Shown here: in pieces, positions 24,113 to 36,849 of the stretch | Position numbering within the stretch: the stretch's first letter is position 1 | Layout: each line of letters opens with the position of its first letter | Assembly (NCBI GenBank): GCA_035610835.1 | Contig: CM069456.1 | Location: 34,021,359 to 34,085,358 of the forward strand | From: Ophiura sarsii | Taxonomy: Eukaryota > Echinodermata > Ophiuroidea > Amphilepidida > Ophiuridae | DNA: 64,000 nucleotides | Reading direction: 5' to 3' | Translations under genes and position numbers: made by a program | The notes under the pieces: model-generated | What the model was told of the DNA's origin: nothing | Databases searched by the model: none | Seen by the model: the letters and a program-made list of their open reading frames with translations, nothing else

Positions 24113-24739
24113 GGAAATTATGTGAGGTAAGAATAAGCTTTTCGATAAGTTGTGCCTATAACTGTATATCTATACGGGATTGCTAAGTGTTGACATAACC
24201 AGATTTTCAAGGAACAAATAAATGCATCCATTGCATTGACATGATTGACTATCAATGGGAGGCCCTCTGTCCACCCAGGTGAATCTTACGGATCTCTCAT
24301 TGTGTGCCATCTCTCTGTGCAGTCCACGAAGCATACGATTAGTTAGTTAGTTTACTGTCGATCTTCAATCAAAGCATCTGCAAAATTGTTTGGGTAAGAT
24401 TATGTCATTTGGCATTCTGCTACCGCAACAGACGGAACTTTTAAGAGAAACTGTACATTCGCATAGTTGTCTGGTAGATTGAGCTATTTGTCAATGGTTT
24501 CCTGTGTGGATGTTCGAAGTTAGAGGTGGCCTCACATTGCTAAATTTAGTCTTGGTGGAAAATTAGAAAACCGTAAGGCATGACTGCGATTCCGTCAGGG
24601 AATATTATTCCAAATGATTCCCATGGAGCAGCTCGTCCAGTAATGGTTTTGAGCTAGCAGGTAACGAATCATATTAATCATATTTATATGTTGAGAATAG
24701 AAAGTTTCACACTGTATTAATTTCAAAACACAATTCATC

Positions 24740-25090
24740 AAGCATTAGTGTTATTCATTGCAGCGGCCATTTTGGATAGCGGCCATCTTTTGATAGTGTG
24801 GTTGTATGTTACATAGCCTTATATTAGTGTATATAAACACAAAATAAACTAAAGATGTACCGTATGTTATTATTTTGGAAATGTACGTATAAAATCGTTG
24901 TATTCACAGTAGCCGCCATGTTGGATTCAAAAATTAACTTTTGATAACTAACAAAGCATACCCATGTAAGATAATTCCACTGACATAATACATCCTTCCA
25001 GTATTTAGACTGTGATTAACAACATATTGCCTTTTGCAACACGTCATTTTATGGGAGCGGCCATCTTGGATTATGATGACTTCTGACATG
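24740..25090. repeat. Satellite-like words with GCGGCCATNTTGGAT
   Basis: GCGGCCATTTTGGAT, GCCGCCATGTTGGAT and GCGGCCATCTTGGAT are spaced by about 130-160 bases at 24763, 24913 and 25057. The same word occurs in the array at 40740-41460 and near 20410-20580. Confidence 0.45.
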
Positions 25091-25404
25091 AGCGTGTCAT
25101 AAAGAATGACGTGTCATAACCTAAAGAAGAATATATCGTCATGGTTTGCTTGTATCCGACAAGTAAACGTAATGGCCAAAATTGCCCTTAAGCGATTCCA
25201 CTATATATCACACCTTGAAACAGTAGCATATAACGATGTCGCAGTTTTCATGATTTGTCCATTGCGGCTTCTCTGATGTTAAATGGAATAGGTCTACATC
25301 TGTAAACGCGGAGACCAAAGTAATGATCGACTGAATAATCATGTGTTTTACTAAAGTAAGGTGCATATTAGTGACTTATAACCTACAGAGATGCAAACAC
25401 AACC

Positions 25405-28400
25405 CTACATCAAGTAGGGAAAAGGTACATCATACCAAACCCAAATTACCATGATGACAATGATCATGACAATAGTGATAACCTCCCAGAATCCTTTCTG
25501 ATTTGGTAAGATTTGACTTCTTTCTTGTCTGACAGAGTCAAGTTGTTGTTTAACGTCATCTCGTTCTCTTTCAGCCTTTATCTGTTCAAACACTTTTCCA
25601 ATGGCGCCAAATTCACGTCCCAATCTCTGGAATTCCTCCAACGTTCTTTGATAGAATTCCTCCGATTTCTCGAGATCTCGTAGTCCATAGTATGCTTTGG
25701 CTAATGGTTTCAGCGTATTTGCCCGGTTGTCAGAAAGTGGCTGTTCCTTCATATGTACCTTTTCGAAGATGCCACGACACCCCTCTAGTGAGTCAACAGC
25801 ATTTTGGTAATCTCCAAGCTCCAAATAGCATTCGCCTAACAAAAGCATGGAACCCGCGGTGGATGCGTGTTCTCCTAAATACTTCTTTCTAAGCTCGACC
25901 GCTTTCTCGAAATTAATCCTGGCGTTGTGCGAGTCTCCCATCCAGGTGTAGACCTTCCCCCGGTTGTTGTAGATAAGTGATGTATCGCGGTGATCAAGTC
26001 CCAGTTGTTTCCTCATTGTGTAAGACTTGTCCAGGAGTTCCAGCGCTCGTTGATGCTCCCCTCGTTGTTGACTCAGATGTCGCGCAGCGTTGTTGAAGGA
26101 CACAATCATACCGATACTCGGTTCCTTGAGGAATTTCTCCTTAACGTCAAGGCCTAAAAAGCAGAATCTTGATGCCTTTTCCGGTTGTTGGGTTTTCTCA
26201 TAAACTAAACTAAGACCGTTATATCCAACGCCGATAGAAGGATGGTTCTCTCCCCACAGTTCACGCTTTACCTGTAGACTTCGAAGATGGTGTTGCTCAG
26301 CTTCGCTTGTTTTCCCTGTAAAAGACGGATTTGTAAGAGCATAATGGTTGATCCTTAAGTGAAATGTAACGCGTTCACGTGTAATGAAACAAATCATATG
26401 TTATCAAACGAAGTTACAAGATTCAATACATTTGTTTCATATACCTTTAAATATCTTCGACTGGTTTCTATAGAACTGGGATATGAAGCATCCTTTGGTC
26501 AAATGTGACTGATGTTACATATGGGTCAAATGTGACTAACAAATCCCAGTTGGTACACCTATACGTACATAGTAGTAAAACAAGAAATTGAGGCACGGGG
26601 TCACAATGCTTTGGTTAGGGTTGGGGACGAGATTAAGATTGGGTTTGGGGTTGGGATTAGGGTTGAGTTGGGGTTGGGGTTGGGGTAGGGATTGGTGTTG
26701 GTGTTGGTGTTGGGGTTGGGGTTTGGGTCGGTGTCGGTGTCAGGATCGGGGTCAGGATCAGGGTCGTTGTCGGAGTCGTTGTCGGGGTCGTGGCCGAGGT
26801 CGGGTCGGGATTACGAAGACATTTACTCACCTATCCAGGCATAGGTGACTCCAAGCAAATAATCGGCATTTGCTCGGCAACGTCGAATAGCAAGTCTGGT
26901 GTCAGCTTCCAGATTTGTGTCGACCTTGGCACAAGGTAGGTTGTCGTCCATCAACAGCGGTCCTGGTTCACGAGAGTTTGACGAGCAGTTCTCCTCAAGC
27001 CGATTCAGTACTTCAAGGGCTTCGTGAAGTTGTCTGTATTTCATAATTGACAACCATCTAGATTTAATACGATTTTGTGTCACATATTTTGTAAAGATAA
27101 GACACTAAATATTTCTTAAGATACCAACATGCCTTGCTTTCATTCCATGTCCAGCGGGTTTCTGTTTCATATGTCTACTGCTTGCAATTAATATTACCTT
27201 GCATTCAAAGGCTAATTAATTTGGCTGGTTCATGAAGAAATTCCTACTACAAGTGATACAATTGATGTGATTTCAATTCAGTTCTTTTCAAATACACTAC
27301 ATTATGCTGAATTATACATGTTCAAAAATTACGAAAGAACTCGGATACGGGGACTAAATGTGCGCGTATCTCTACCACCATAACCATGTTGGCCTAAGTG
27401 GGTTCAAACAACCAGTTATTCTAGAAGGTGTTTGGTTATTGTCATCCTGAGTGACATTGTACAAAATGGTTTATTTTTACTGCCGTCACTGGGTCGGTAT
27501 CGCAGGAAAAGGGTGACATTAATTTAACAATCCCATGATATAACTCGCGTGTCGATATCCGTCGACGTTGCGCGATACCCAGCGTCAATGAATGGACCGG
27601 ACTATTACATGTTTTCATTAATTCGCTGTTATTTTATTTAAAATGAAAACTCTGAAGCATAAAAGATGATATATACCAATTAATATTTTCATGGCATCAC
27701 GACTATTGTTCTTAAACACGTTTTGATTTTAGCACGCCGCGCTATTTGTTTTACTATCAAATCTCTTATACATTTATTTACAAATTGAGTATGCTGTATA
27801 GTAGGATCCAGTTTTAATTATAGGTTGCTTATTTTGCTTATTTTGACATATTTTTTTAATTTTCTAAATAATGATTAACTCACGTGATCGCTTCCATCCT
27901 CATTCCTCTTGAGTGCAAATTTCCTGCTATGGAATACAACAGCATAGCCATATCCAAAGTATCTCCGCGATGTCTAAGAATGCGCATGGCTTTCATGTAT
28001 TGCTCGTATTCCAACGTAAAATCTGTTTTTGCCGTTCCTAGCATTATGCCATAACTCAACAGCATTCTGGCTTCGTATAGCTGATTGACTCCTCCGGATT
28101 GATCGCGGTTCTGTGCTGCATTTACGCACGCCTTGTAGAACTCAACTGCTTCTGCGGTGGGGAGGAACATTTCAATGAGAGATTTGGCTTTGTAAGCCAC
28201 GTCCATGAAAATGTTTGTATTCTCTCCAAGACAATGGATAGCTTCTCGCAAGAGCTTTTCGATATTTCTTATTTCAATTTGGAATACTGGAAGATGTTTA
28301 GCATAGTTTCCCTCAAGTAAGGGTACAATGTTCAGAAGAAGACGTCCATAGAACGCGCAGTAACGACTGCGGACTTCGTTTAAATCCTGGCCGACAAGGG

Positions 28401-29457
28401 TGTATTTGTCCTCGACAAAAGCTCGTAGAAACTGATGGATATGAAAACGTGTAGGTCTACTTCTTGAGTCGAGTAGATCATATATGTCTATGAGTGATCG
28501 ATCTTGGAGTGGAGACAACAAATCGTGTTTTATCACAGCAATATTTTGGGATGGGGTGGCTGTTGCTGAACTTCTGGATGAGGTAATACTCCACGCTGCT
28601 TCGCCGGTAAAAGACGCTGGAATGTAGGCCAATTTCCGGTAGTCTCTGCGTAGTCTAGGCGGCAAACTTTCCAGACAGACGTTGATCACACTTTTGACTC
28701 GTGCAATATTTCCCAAGTAATCGCCATTGATCAGTGTGTCAATCCAAGCGCGGCGCAATCGATCGACCAGTTCTTCAGGGCTTACGCCTCCGATTCTTAG
28801 AATGGCTACGATGAGCAGTATGGCAATTGGAAAACCCTCTGAACAATCTGCTAAATCATCTAGATATTGTCCTAGGTCAACATTGCCAGACATGACGAGT
28901 AATCCATCCTTCCGTTCGTTCATTTCCAGTGGGCGGATTTCAATGTTGCGCAGCTTCGTTACCGATCTTGGCAATTGGAATTTCACCGTAGATGTGACGA
29001 GAATAAACATTCTGGAGGATTCCTCCAGCAATTCTTCACAGAATTCAAGGAAGTCGCCACCAGATTCTTCAGCAGACAAAATATCTTCGATTCCATCTAG
29101 AACTAACAGTTCGAGCCTTGATTCATCATACCTAGAACCAATACACTCTCGGATGACCTGGTGTGCGTTAGAGTGGGCAACACAACTGCCGAATTTGATG
29201 CCTATCTGTTTCAGTACATTTGCCATTCGCGTTTCGCCTTGCAAATCAATGTAGTGTGAATCGATATGGAATCCATTGTATTCGAGATCCAGTTCTATTG
29301 AAACTTGCTTGACCAATGAAGTTTTACCAATAGCAGGTGGCCCTGTAATCTGTATCATTTGTAATGCATCACCGGTTCGATCGAGCATGAAATTCAAGAC
29401 GGATTCTCTCAGATCTCTTAGCTCATCAGTTCTGCCGATAAAGAAAACCTCATCCAT
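25405..29457 (-). CDS. STAND gene A: NB-ARC ATPase with TPRs and C-terminal membrane anchor
   Basis: Three exons, join of 29457-27884, 27033-26831 and 26315-25405, 895 residues. Donors are GTGAGT twice, acceptors TACAG twice; phases agree (2, then 1). Residues 1-350 are an NB-ARC-type ATPase: Walker A GPPAIGKT (39-46), Walker B LLVLDGIED (117-125), FILVTST (151-157; canonical sensors have TSR), GFPIA (208-212) in place of GLPLA, and a winged-helix end with FHIHQFLR (MHD-like site reads HIH). Residues from about 440 on are helical repeats, and exon 3 holds about five kinesin-light-chain-type TPRs (YNNRGKVYTWMGD, ECYLELGDYQNAVDSL). The last 29 residues contain a strong hydrophobic helix (about 868-887, WEVITIVMIIVIMVIWVWY) and a short DVPFPYLM tail, so a tail-anchored or single-pass protein is predicted. 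No N-terminal CARD, Death or TIR domain is seen. By family knowledge STAND proteins are nucleotide-dependent sensors; role and ligand are inferred only. A close paralogue lies at 50240-55865. Confidence 0.88.
26600..26815. repeat. Degenerate GGGTTG-type hexamer array in intron 2 of gene A
   Basis: Runs of GGGTTG, GTGTTG and GGGTCG-like hexamers without interruption, related to the GGGTTA family. It lies between exons 2 and 3, exactly where gene B has its own hexamer array. Confidence 0.8.
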
Positions 29458-30063
29458 TATGTATGATGATTTGTTTGTTTCGTGTGATCCTCAAGTAGAA
29501 TATATCGAAATCATACTACATTGTATGTAATGAAAGTGACTTCCACTGAGGCGATCTGCAACAATAAATACATTAAGAAATATAATAACGTGTTTGCATG
29601 GGCCATACCGTCAGTTAGGTATACGTTGGAAGTCGAATAAGTTTAATGGACACGTGACTCGTGTTGATCTGCTTTGGTGAACGAAACAGAGAAATATTCC
29701 CGGATGTGAACCCCTCACTGTACAACAGTATATGAACAACAGTAATGTTAAGAAACTATAATACACAGAATATATAAATTAGAAATGAAACCTAGTATAA
29801 TGAATATAAAGATATGATGACAATATTATTAGTGTTCATAGAAGAAACCAAACTTACCACAACATTTTGTGCGAAGCGAGTTATCCTTTCCTACATTATT
29901 TCTATTCATTCCCTCTCTATTTACGTTTATACCACGTATGAGGCTCGTTATCAATTGCATAGCGACATACATGTAATGAGCATACATATTTCGCCCCAGT
30001 AAACCCCATCCCAGCTATGTCATTACGCTTGTATTATCCGCTTACATCAACACCTGTGTAAAG
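29458..30063 (-). other. 5' flank of STAND gene A, duplicated at gene B
   Basis: This stretch matches 55866-56494: shared TTGTTTGTTTCGTG, CATGGGCCATACCGTCAGT, CGGATGTGAACCCCTCACT and CCAAACTTACCACAA. Promoter elements cannot be pinned down, but they must lie in or near this duplicated flank. Confidence 0.5.
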
Positions 30064-30065
30064 TA

Positions 30066-31041
30066 CAAGCTGTCACAAAATGATTAATACCCATCGATGC
30101 CCAAAGTTCATTAATTGTTTTCATCATCAAAATCAATGAGATCTAGGTCCGTTGATATTTCACTATCTTTGAAATACTGTATCCTTTAATTAACATTTTA
30201 GATCGTGAATATCGGACTTATTTAACTGAGGTTTAACTCCATTGTGTAACAAAAATAATAATCTTTTAAACTGTTGTTTGTTATGGTCGTTCAAATCATT
30301 AATATTTTTCATTATGATTCAATTCGAAGAGTAAAAATGGATCGTCGCACATGAGTGATCACAAGCTTTGTTTCTAAATGAGCGTGTTTTGATGCTAAAA
30401 TTGAGGGACATTTAAATAGGTAAATAAGTGGTCGTTGGTAAATTAGCATTGACTTAGACTTCTTTTTCATTTTCGGGTGGTGTTTCTTACAGAATTGGTA
30501 AGCATGAATTAGTCTCTTACTTCTTAACCTCACCAAGATTATCCCCCAATGTGACCATTAAATCTAAGCCACTGCTAATTCCACCAATACCGCTTCATTA
30601 GCTATTTAAAAGTCTCTAAACATTTGTCAATTAAAACAGTGCATGGGGTCACTTAAGTGTGACGAACTTCTTTTACACTTCAAATTGAATTGAAAGGAAG
30701 GATTATTAATTACCAATAAAAATAATTACCAATAAAAGTTCAAACAGTTAAAGGAGCACAAGATTATATAAGTAGACAAGAGATTAAGAGAATATTATTT
30801 GTTTCTTTCAAACGCTCACACATTTTTGCACTTTGTCGAAAAGGTGAAATCCCCATGTCTTACATAATGGAGTTTATCTTGAGTTTCATAAATCCGATAT
30901 TCATGATCTCAAATTATAATGAAAGGGTACAGTATGTCATAGATCATGCAAAAATAAAGGACCTGATCCCATTGATTTGACGATGAAAACAATTAATTAA
31001 TGTTGGCCATCGATGGGTACTTATCATTTTGAAACAACCTG
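30066..31041. mobile_element. TIR element with ~190-bp arms
   Basis: The left arm starts CAAGCTGTCACAAAATGATT and the right arm ends with its complement ATCATTTTGAAACAACCTG; both are bordered by TA. The arms share CCCATCGATG, ATTAATTGTTTTCATC and CTCCATTGTGTAA-type text. Arms of the same family appear at 56495-56690 and 59275-59470. No transposase frame. Confidence 0.7.
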
Positions 31042-32118
31042 TACCCACGCGACCAAAGTGTCGCAATTACGTCAATGTCACCTCCCGTGGTCCTTTTAGT
31101 CAATAAAAAGAGTTAATGTATTGATGACTTTGTATGACGGTATCAAAGGTCTTTATTATGTTATGGTATATCGTTTAATGCAAAATTGAAATATAAAAAA
31201 GTATAATAAAACGAAAATTCATGTTGACATTCTGATATTTATCATCCATGTAAATAAAGCATGTGATACGATTGTCGGATTATTAGAATTGAAAAGAAAA
31301 TCGTGGACATTTACAGACAGATAAGTAGAATCGTGATGACGTGAATTTGAGGGATTTTATATACTCGCATGGCGGAGAGGTCGCAAAAATATACGCTAGA
31401 GAAATAAAAGGACTAAATACAAAGTTGACTATGTATACAATGTAATTGTTTATTAAATCATGTTCAACTTACGTAGTGAAATTTACACCCAGCATTATGA
31501 CTAAAAGGAACCGGTGCACCTAAACTAACACGCATCAATCTGAGCTTCTAGTAACGTTAAGAATACTTCAACTGTTGTCATAAAGAACTGACAACACCCT
31601 ATCCCCTTAAATAGATAGCTGACCGTTGAGTTTATAGATGTGTATCATGCGACGAGAAGACCGGAACAACCAACGCACAAGAAATTAGGATTCGAGTTCG
31701 GCGGGAAAGTGTTGCCGGGTCTAATTATTGCGTTCTAAATAATAACTTTGGAAATACCTAGAATGATAAATTTTAATTTAAGGAAACTAACAGGTCCAAC
31801 CTAATAGATTTATGACGAGTTATAAAATTAAGTGTCATAGCAAAATAATAACTTAAACCTTTTAGCCTTATCAGTGTATAAAAGTCGGGTGTTACCCAAA
31901 ATCTAATACCAAAATGGCGCCAAAATAATATTAATATTTTACAAGTATCAATTCAAAATTCAAAATGGCGCCTAAAGTTGCCATAAATCATACTAAAACA
32001 CTCCTCAGTGCACCCCTGTAATCATCATAAGTGCAGTTTAGTGATCAAATTGCATTGACTTGTTTCTATTACAATTGCGCTTCCTCTTGTAGCGTATTAT
32101 TACCGTGGTTATATCCAG
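31042..32118. other. No gene seen; partly duplicated in block B
   Basis: The part 31140-31320 matches the inverted piece near 59010-59260 of block B (GATACGATTGTCGGA and ATGTAAATAAAGCATGTGAT in reverse). The remainder is AT-rich with a few AAAATGGCGCC words near 31910-31970. Confidence 0.4.
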
Positions 32119-32120
32119 TA

Positions 32121-32728
32121 CAGGGTGGTCCAAAAAAAACTATACCCAACTTTGGAGGCCATTTTCTCCTGGATTATAAAATGTTTTAGTACTTTGATTT
32201 GCATAATATTAAAGCATATATCGTTGAGCATTATTGGTGAAAATAGGGAAGATATTACATTAATATTTCTTGAGATATTGCTATTTTTAGCGAGTATGTG
32301 TAAAAATGGCTTTTCCACGGGAGCTGTCAATGCATCAACATGTTTGAATATGATATGACACAATAATGTAATGACGCGATAGTCCTTTGACAAATGTTTT
32401 TGCGAGAGCTTTTATTTACACTAAAATGGATAAATAATGGATAAATAATACTTTTTGATATTAATGCAATATCTTCATTACATTATTGTGTCATATCATA
32501 TTCAAACATGTTGATGCATTGACAGCTCCCGTGGAAAAGCCATTTTTACACATACTCGCTAAAAATAGCAATATCTCAAAAAATATTAATGTAATATCTT
32601 CCCTATTTTCACCAATAATGCTCAACGATATATGCTTTAATAATATGCAAACCAAATTACTAAAATATTTTATCATCTAGGAGAAAATGGCCTCCAAAGT
32701 TGGGTATAGTTTTTTTTGGACCACCCTG
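32121..32728. mobile_element. Mariner-type MITE with ~240-bp near-perfect TIRs
   Basis: It starts CAGGGTGGTCCAAAAAAAAC and ends with the complement GGACCACCCTG, flanked by TA (32119-32120, 32729-32730). The arms 32121-32370 and 32480-32728 are near-identical complements, leaving about 110 bases of loop. CAGGGTGGTCC-type ends are common in mariner-derived elements. No coding capacity remains. Confidence 0.88.
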
Positions 32729-33099
32729 TATACATGTAGGAAATAATCCGTTTTATACGGAAATTATGTATAGTATTGTCTTCGGTCATCTGAAGTACAT
32801 ATGACACGTTTTAAAAACGAAACTCGTTGATGGCAGCTCCAAGATGAAAGGAAAAATTGATTGGCGATACTTTGGAACCCGGTAGTATATTTTAAAGGAA
32901 TAAATCGTATTGAAAACTGGAAACCATCGCTGACGTCACAGCATGGAGCTGCTATTACCGGGTTTCTTTAAAAACGTGTAGTAAATTTTAGATTTTTTTG
33001 GTTCAGCTAAATATGTTTTACGGATACAATATTTGTTTAAAGACCATTCATTTTTAACAAAACCGCGCGGAAAAACGGGCATTCAAAAATAAAATGATC

Positions 33100-33240
33100 G
33101 ACAGTCCAAACTCAACCGACAGTACCAATCACAACATACGATACCAATCTCAACCGACAGTGCCAATCTCGACCGACAGTGGCAACTCTCAACCGACACG
33201 ACTCTAATATTGGGGGGGGGGGGTGGGGGGGGGGGGGCGA
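33100..33240. repeat. CAACCGACAGT tandem repeats and a poly(G) tract
   Basis: CTCAACCGACAGT-CCAAT units repeat about every 22-36 bases to 33200, followed at 33213-33238 by G runs with one T. Confidence 0.75.
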
Positions 33241-33296
33241 TCGCACCCTTCGCCACCCCCTCCCGCTCCTCTCTGGTTGCGCTACTGGACGTCACT

Positions 33297-33480
33297 AAAC
33301 ATGGCCGACCTCAAGATGCCGTTGTATTCTACTGTACAGTGAAATATTGGCCAAAATTGAAGTATTCCAAAAAAGTTCCAAATATCAGGATTTCACCAGG
33401 TTTTTTGCTTATAAGTGAGGGAAATGGAAATGATGTTTCCAACATATACTTTAAGATTCAGGACTACATTATTTAAACAT
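33297..33480 (+). repeat. Dispersed repeat, inverted copy at about 48660-48865
   Basis: AACATGGCCGAC, ACAGT-AAAT and CTTATAAGTGAGGGAAATG are found here and as reverse complements at 48.66-48.87 kb, where the copy splits a minisatellite. Confidence 0.6.
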
Positions 33481-33596
33481 TTTGTTTCAAAATCGAGATT
33501 TTGAAATATTGCCAGCTAGCACGTACAAAGTACCATATTTTATTTATCCAGGGATGAAGGTTGGAGAAATCATTTCATATTTGGTTTTGATTAACC

Positions 33597-33970
33597 GTTT
33601 TCTATGAAGGTGATACCTCTTGCATCACAAATGCGCGAGACACTTATACTGAGGTGTGACTGGTTGAAGAAAATAAAACATTTACTGGTAGTAGGTCCCT
33701 TTCTATCTACAAATGAAACCGACCTGTTGGATATCTGAGTTCAATGTGCCAAGAATAAAAAGTCTATTGTCACTAGTTGATTGTCAGCAGTAATAGAAAC
33801 TAATTCAACCGCGTTGACCCGTGAATTAAAAGGCATTCTGACACTAATTTCAACCGCGTTTTATACCGGTGAATTACAATTTTGCACAATGCTAAGGCAT
33901 TTGCCTTTAATGAACAACATGGACCTAGAAATATCACTTGATATTTTAAGCTGAAATAATTTGTTTTTCC
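33597..33970. repeat. Segmental-duplication piece matching 59891-60280
   Basis: TACCTCTTGCATCACAA, GCGCGAGACACTTA, AATTCAACCGCGTTGACCCG and GCTAAGGCATTTGCCTTTAA are shared in the same order with block B. This fixes block A and B as collinear well beyond the genes. Confidence 0.75.
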
Positions 33971-34796
33971 CTATTGTTTCACATAAATGACATTGCAAGC
34001 CCCTGCGATGTATTTTGTAGACGCGAGAAAGCACCTCTTCATCATCAGGGCGTCCCCCGGAGGGGAGGTCCCACAATGCAACAGGTTCTTCTAGAAGTTT
34101 CCTCCTCACGCCTGCTCGCTCGGAAGGTAATGTCAATGTGTCTTTTTTCTCTCGTATAAATCTGCCTTGTTTTGCGTTTTAATCAGTTGTATAGTTTAGT
34201 GACGGGTCGTAGGGGTTGGTGGTTCTGTATAGCACATTACTGTTCCTTCGAATTGTTTGTTAGCAGCCCCAATGCCATTAATTATGCGTTTTTAATATTT
34301 ACAGGCTTGATTTTTATAATAGGACCTGCGTGTTAGCTCACAGAACACTACGGTACGCAGTACAAATAGCGCGCACCATATATGGCTAGGGCAACAGCCC
34401 AAGGGAACTACCCGGGGGTGCCCCCCCCCCTTGCAACAGCGACGGGATCTCCTGCTAGGCCATTCATTTGTGCGACGGTTTGGTGCGTTCATTCAGCGCG
34501 CTTCGACACCATACTTCAGATCTGGGGGCAGGCACAGATAGTCAAGCAAGTCCGCGATACAGTTTGTGGTATGTCCGTTGGTTTCACCATTTACATGGAT
34601 ATCATAGGGTTGTGTTACAATAACATAATATAATCGGTTGGTTGCATTATATTATATGCGATTGTAATAATATTATAATAGTAGGCCTGTGGGTTTCGTT
34701 TTACAATATACGCAAATGCAATGATTTGGTATGATAATTATTAGGCCCGACGGGACTAAGAACAGGTAGACTAATTTATTATTAGGCCCGTTGGTT

Positions 34797-34992
34797 TCAT
34801 TATACATATTGAGGGTGAATTGTCGTGTGATGATAATATCAGCCCCAGGATTCATTTAATTGTTTCATGCTCTGTGAATATCAGGGCGTGACGCGTGTGC
34901 CTCATGCTTAACCATGAGGTTAATTTTTATTTTTTATTTTTTAGATAATTGATTTATTGATTGAATAATTGGTTGAGTGTGTGATAATATTA

Positions 34993-35079
<87 letters not shown>

Positions 35080-35856
35080 GAGTGATTGATGAGTGATTGA
35101 TTGATTGATTGATTGAGTAATATTAGGCCGATTGATTGATTGAGTGTGTGATAATATTTAATAGGGCGATTGAGTGATTGATTGAGTGATTGATTGAGTG
35201 TGTGATAATATTAGGCCGATTGATTGATTGATCGATTGTGTGATAATATTAGGCCGATTGATTGATTAATCGATGGATTGATTGATTGATTGATTGATTG
35301 AGTGTGTGATAACATTAGGCCGGTTGATTGATTGATTAATTGATTGATTGATCGATTGTGAGATAGCATTAGGCCGATTGATTGATTGTTAGGCCGATTG
35401 ATTGAGTGTGGGATAATATGAGGGCATGAGGCCGATTGATTGATTGATTGATTGTGTGATAGTATTTGGACGATTGATTAGGTGATGGATTGTGTGATTG
35501 ATTGTGTGATAGTTTTAGGCCGATTGATTGACTGATTGAATGATTGTGTGATAATTTTAGGCTGATTGGTTGATTGTGTGATAGTATTGATTGGTTTATT
35601 GATTGATTGACTGATTGATTGAGTAGGTGATAATGTTAGGCCGATTGAATGATTGATTGCTTGATTGTGTGATAGTGTTAGGCTGATTGATTGATTGATT
35701 GATTGATTGTGTGATAGTGTTAGGCCGATTGATTGATTGATTGATTGTGTGATAATGTTAGGCCGATTGTTTGATTGATTGATTGTGATTGTGTGATAGT
35801 ATGGGGCCGATTGATTGATAGATAATATTGGGCCGAATGATTGATTATGTTAGGCC

Positions 35857-35887
<31 letters not shown>

Positions 35888-36267
35888 GGATTGATTGATT
35901 GATAATTGTTTGAGTGTGTGATAATATTAGGCCGATTGATTGATTGATTGATAGATTGCATAATTGTTTGAGTGTGTGATAGTATCAGGCCGATTGATTG
36001 ATTGATTGATTGAGTGTGTGATAATATTAGGCCGATTGATTGATTGATTTATTGCATAATTGATTGCATAATTGTTTGAGTGGGTGATAATATTAGGCCG
36101 ATTGATTGGTTGATTGCATAAGTGTTGAGTGTGTGATAATATTAGGCCGATTGATTGATCGATTTATTTAATGATTGATTGAGTGTGTGATAATAATATT
36201 AGGCCGATTGATTGATTGATTGAGTGTGTGATATTACGAGGCCGATTGATTGATTGATTGATTGATG

Positions 36268-36321
<54 letters not shown>

Positions 36322-36560
36322 GAGTGATAATATTAGGCCGATTGATTGATTGATTGAGTGTAAGTGTGTGATAATAATATTAGGCCGTGGGTTTCATAAT
36401 AAGGGTGAATTGTCTTGTTTTGTCTTGTGATGTTAATGTCAGGCCCAGGTTTTGTAATCTATTTTTATTTTTTACATTTTATCCTGCTCTGTGATTTTCA
36501 GGGCGTGGCGATGGTCTACATGCTTAACCATGTGGTTAATTCTTTCTTTTTTTAATACAT
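34797..36560. repeat. (GATT)n-derived satellite with matching flanks
   Basis: From 34992 to about 36325 the sequence is GATT tetramers broken by GAGTGTGTGATAATATTAGGCC, giving irregular 40-70-base higher-order units. The flanks 34797-34950 and 36387-36560 are themselves direct repeats (GGGTTTCAT, AGGGTGAATTGTC, TCAGGGCGTG, ATGCTTAACCATG). It lies in a 5.5-kb stretch that block B lacks. Confidence 0.85.
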
Positions 36561-36597
36561 AATACTTAATTGTTAGTATTTTTTATTATAGTCTAAC

Positions 36598-36790
36598 AGT
36601 TTCAAATTGGCGATGCCTGCTTACTGCAGCTACTGAAAGTGAGGGCGCGAGCGTGAAAGCAACAGGCGCACTGTGTATTATATGTGCGAAGCGTGCGTGC
36701 GGCAAATTCTTGTGCGTTTGGCCATAATCCGCGAGTACGCATGGAGTGCTCTTGCGCGGGGAGCGTTACGAACCTTATCGGCTCGCCTAT
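36598..36790. repeat. Dispersed repeat copy related to 52799-52960
   Basis: Shared TTTCAAATTGGCGA, GCCT-CT-CAGCA/GCTA, GTGTAT-AT-TG and CGTGCATG-CG-like text. A matching right end was not found here. Confidence 0.45.
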
Positions 36791-36849
36791 GAAACTATTG
36801 CTCACAATGCCGTGTTAGCTTCAGTCTGCCTATGGGTAGCGTTTCTATG

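Noticed and set aside
26588..26848. Plus-strand frame rich in G, W, R and C
   Set aside because: Translation of the degenerate GGGTTG array in intron 2 of gene A.
28727..29254. 175-codon plus-strand frame opposite gene A (and 55120-55578 opposite gene B)
   Set aside because: Serine-rich antisense shadow of the NB-ARC exon; similarity between the two copies follows from the coding strand.
33861..34159. Short frames on both strands near 34.0 kb with a GTAATG donor-like site
   Set aside because: No domain, no matching acceptor and no conservation in block B beyond the shared repeat.
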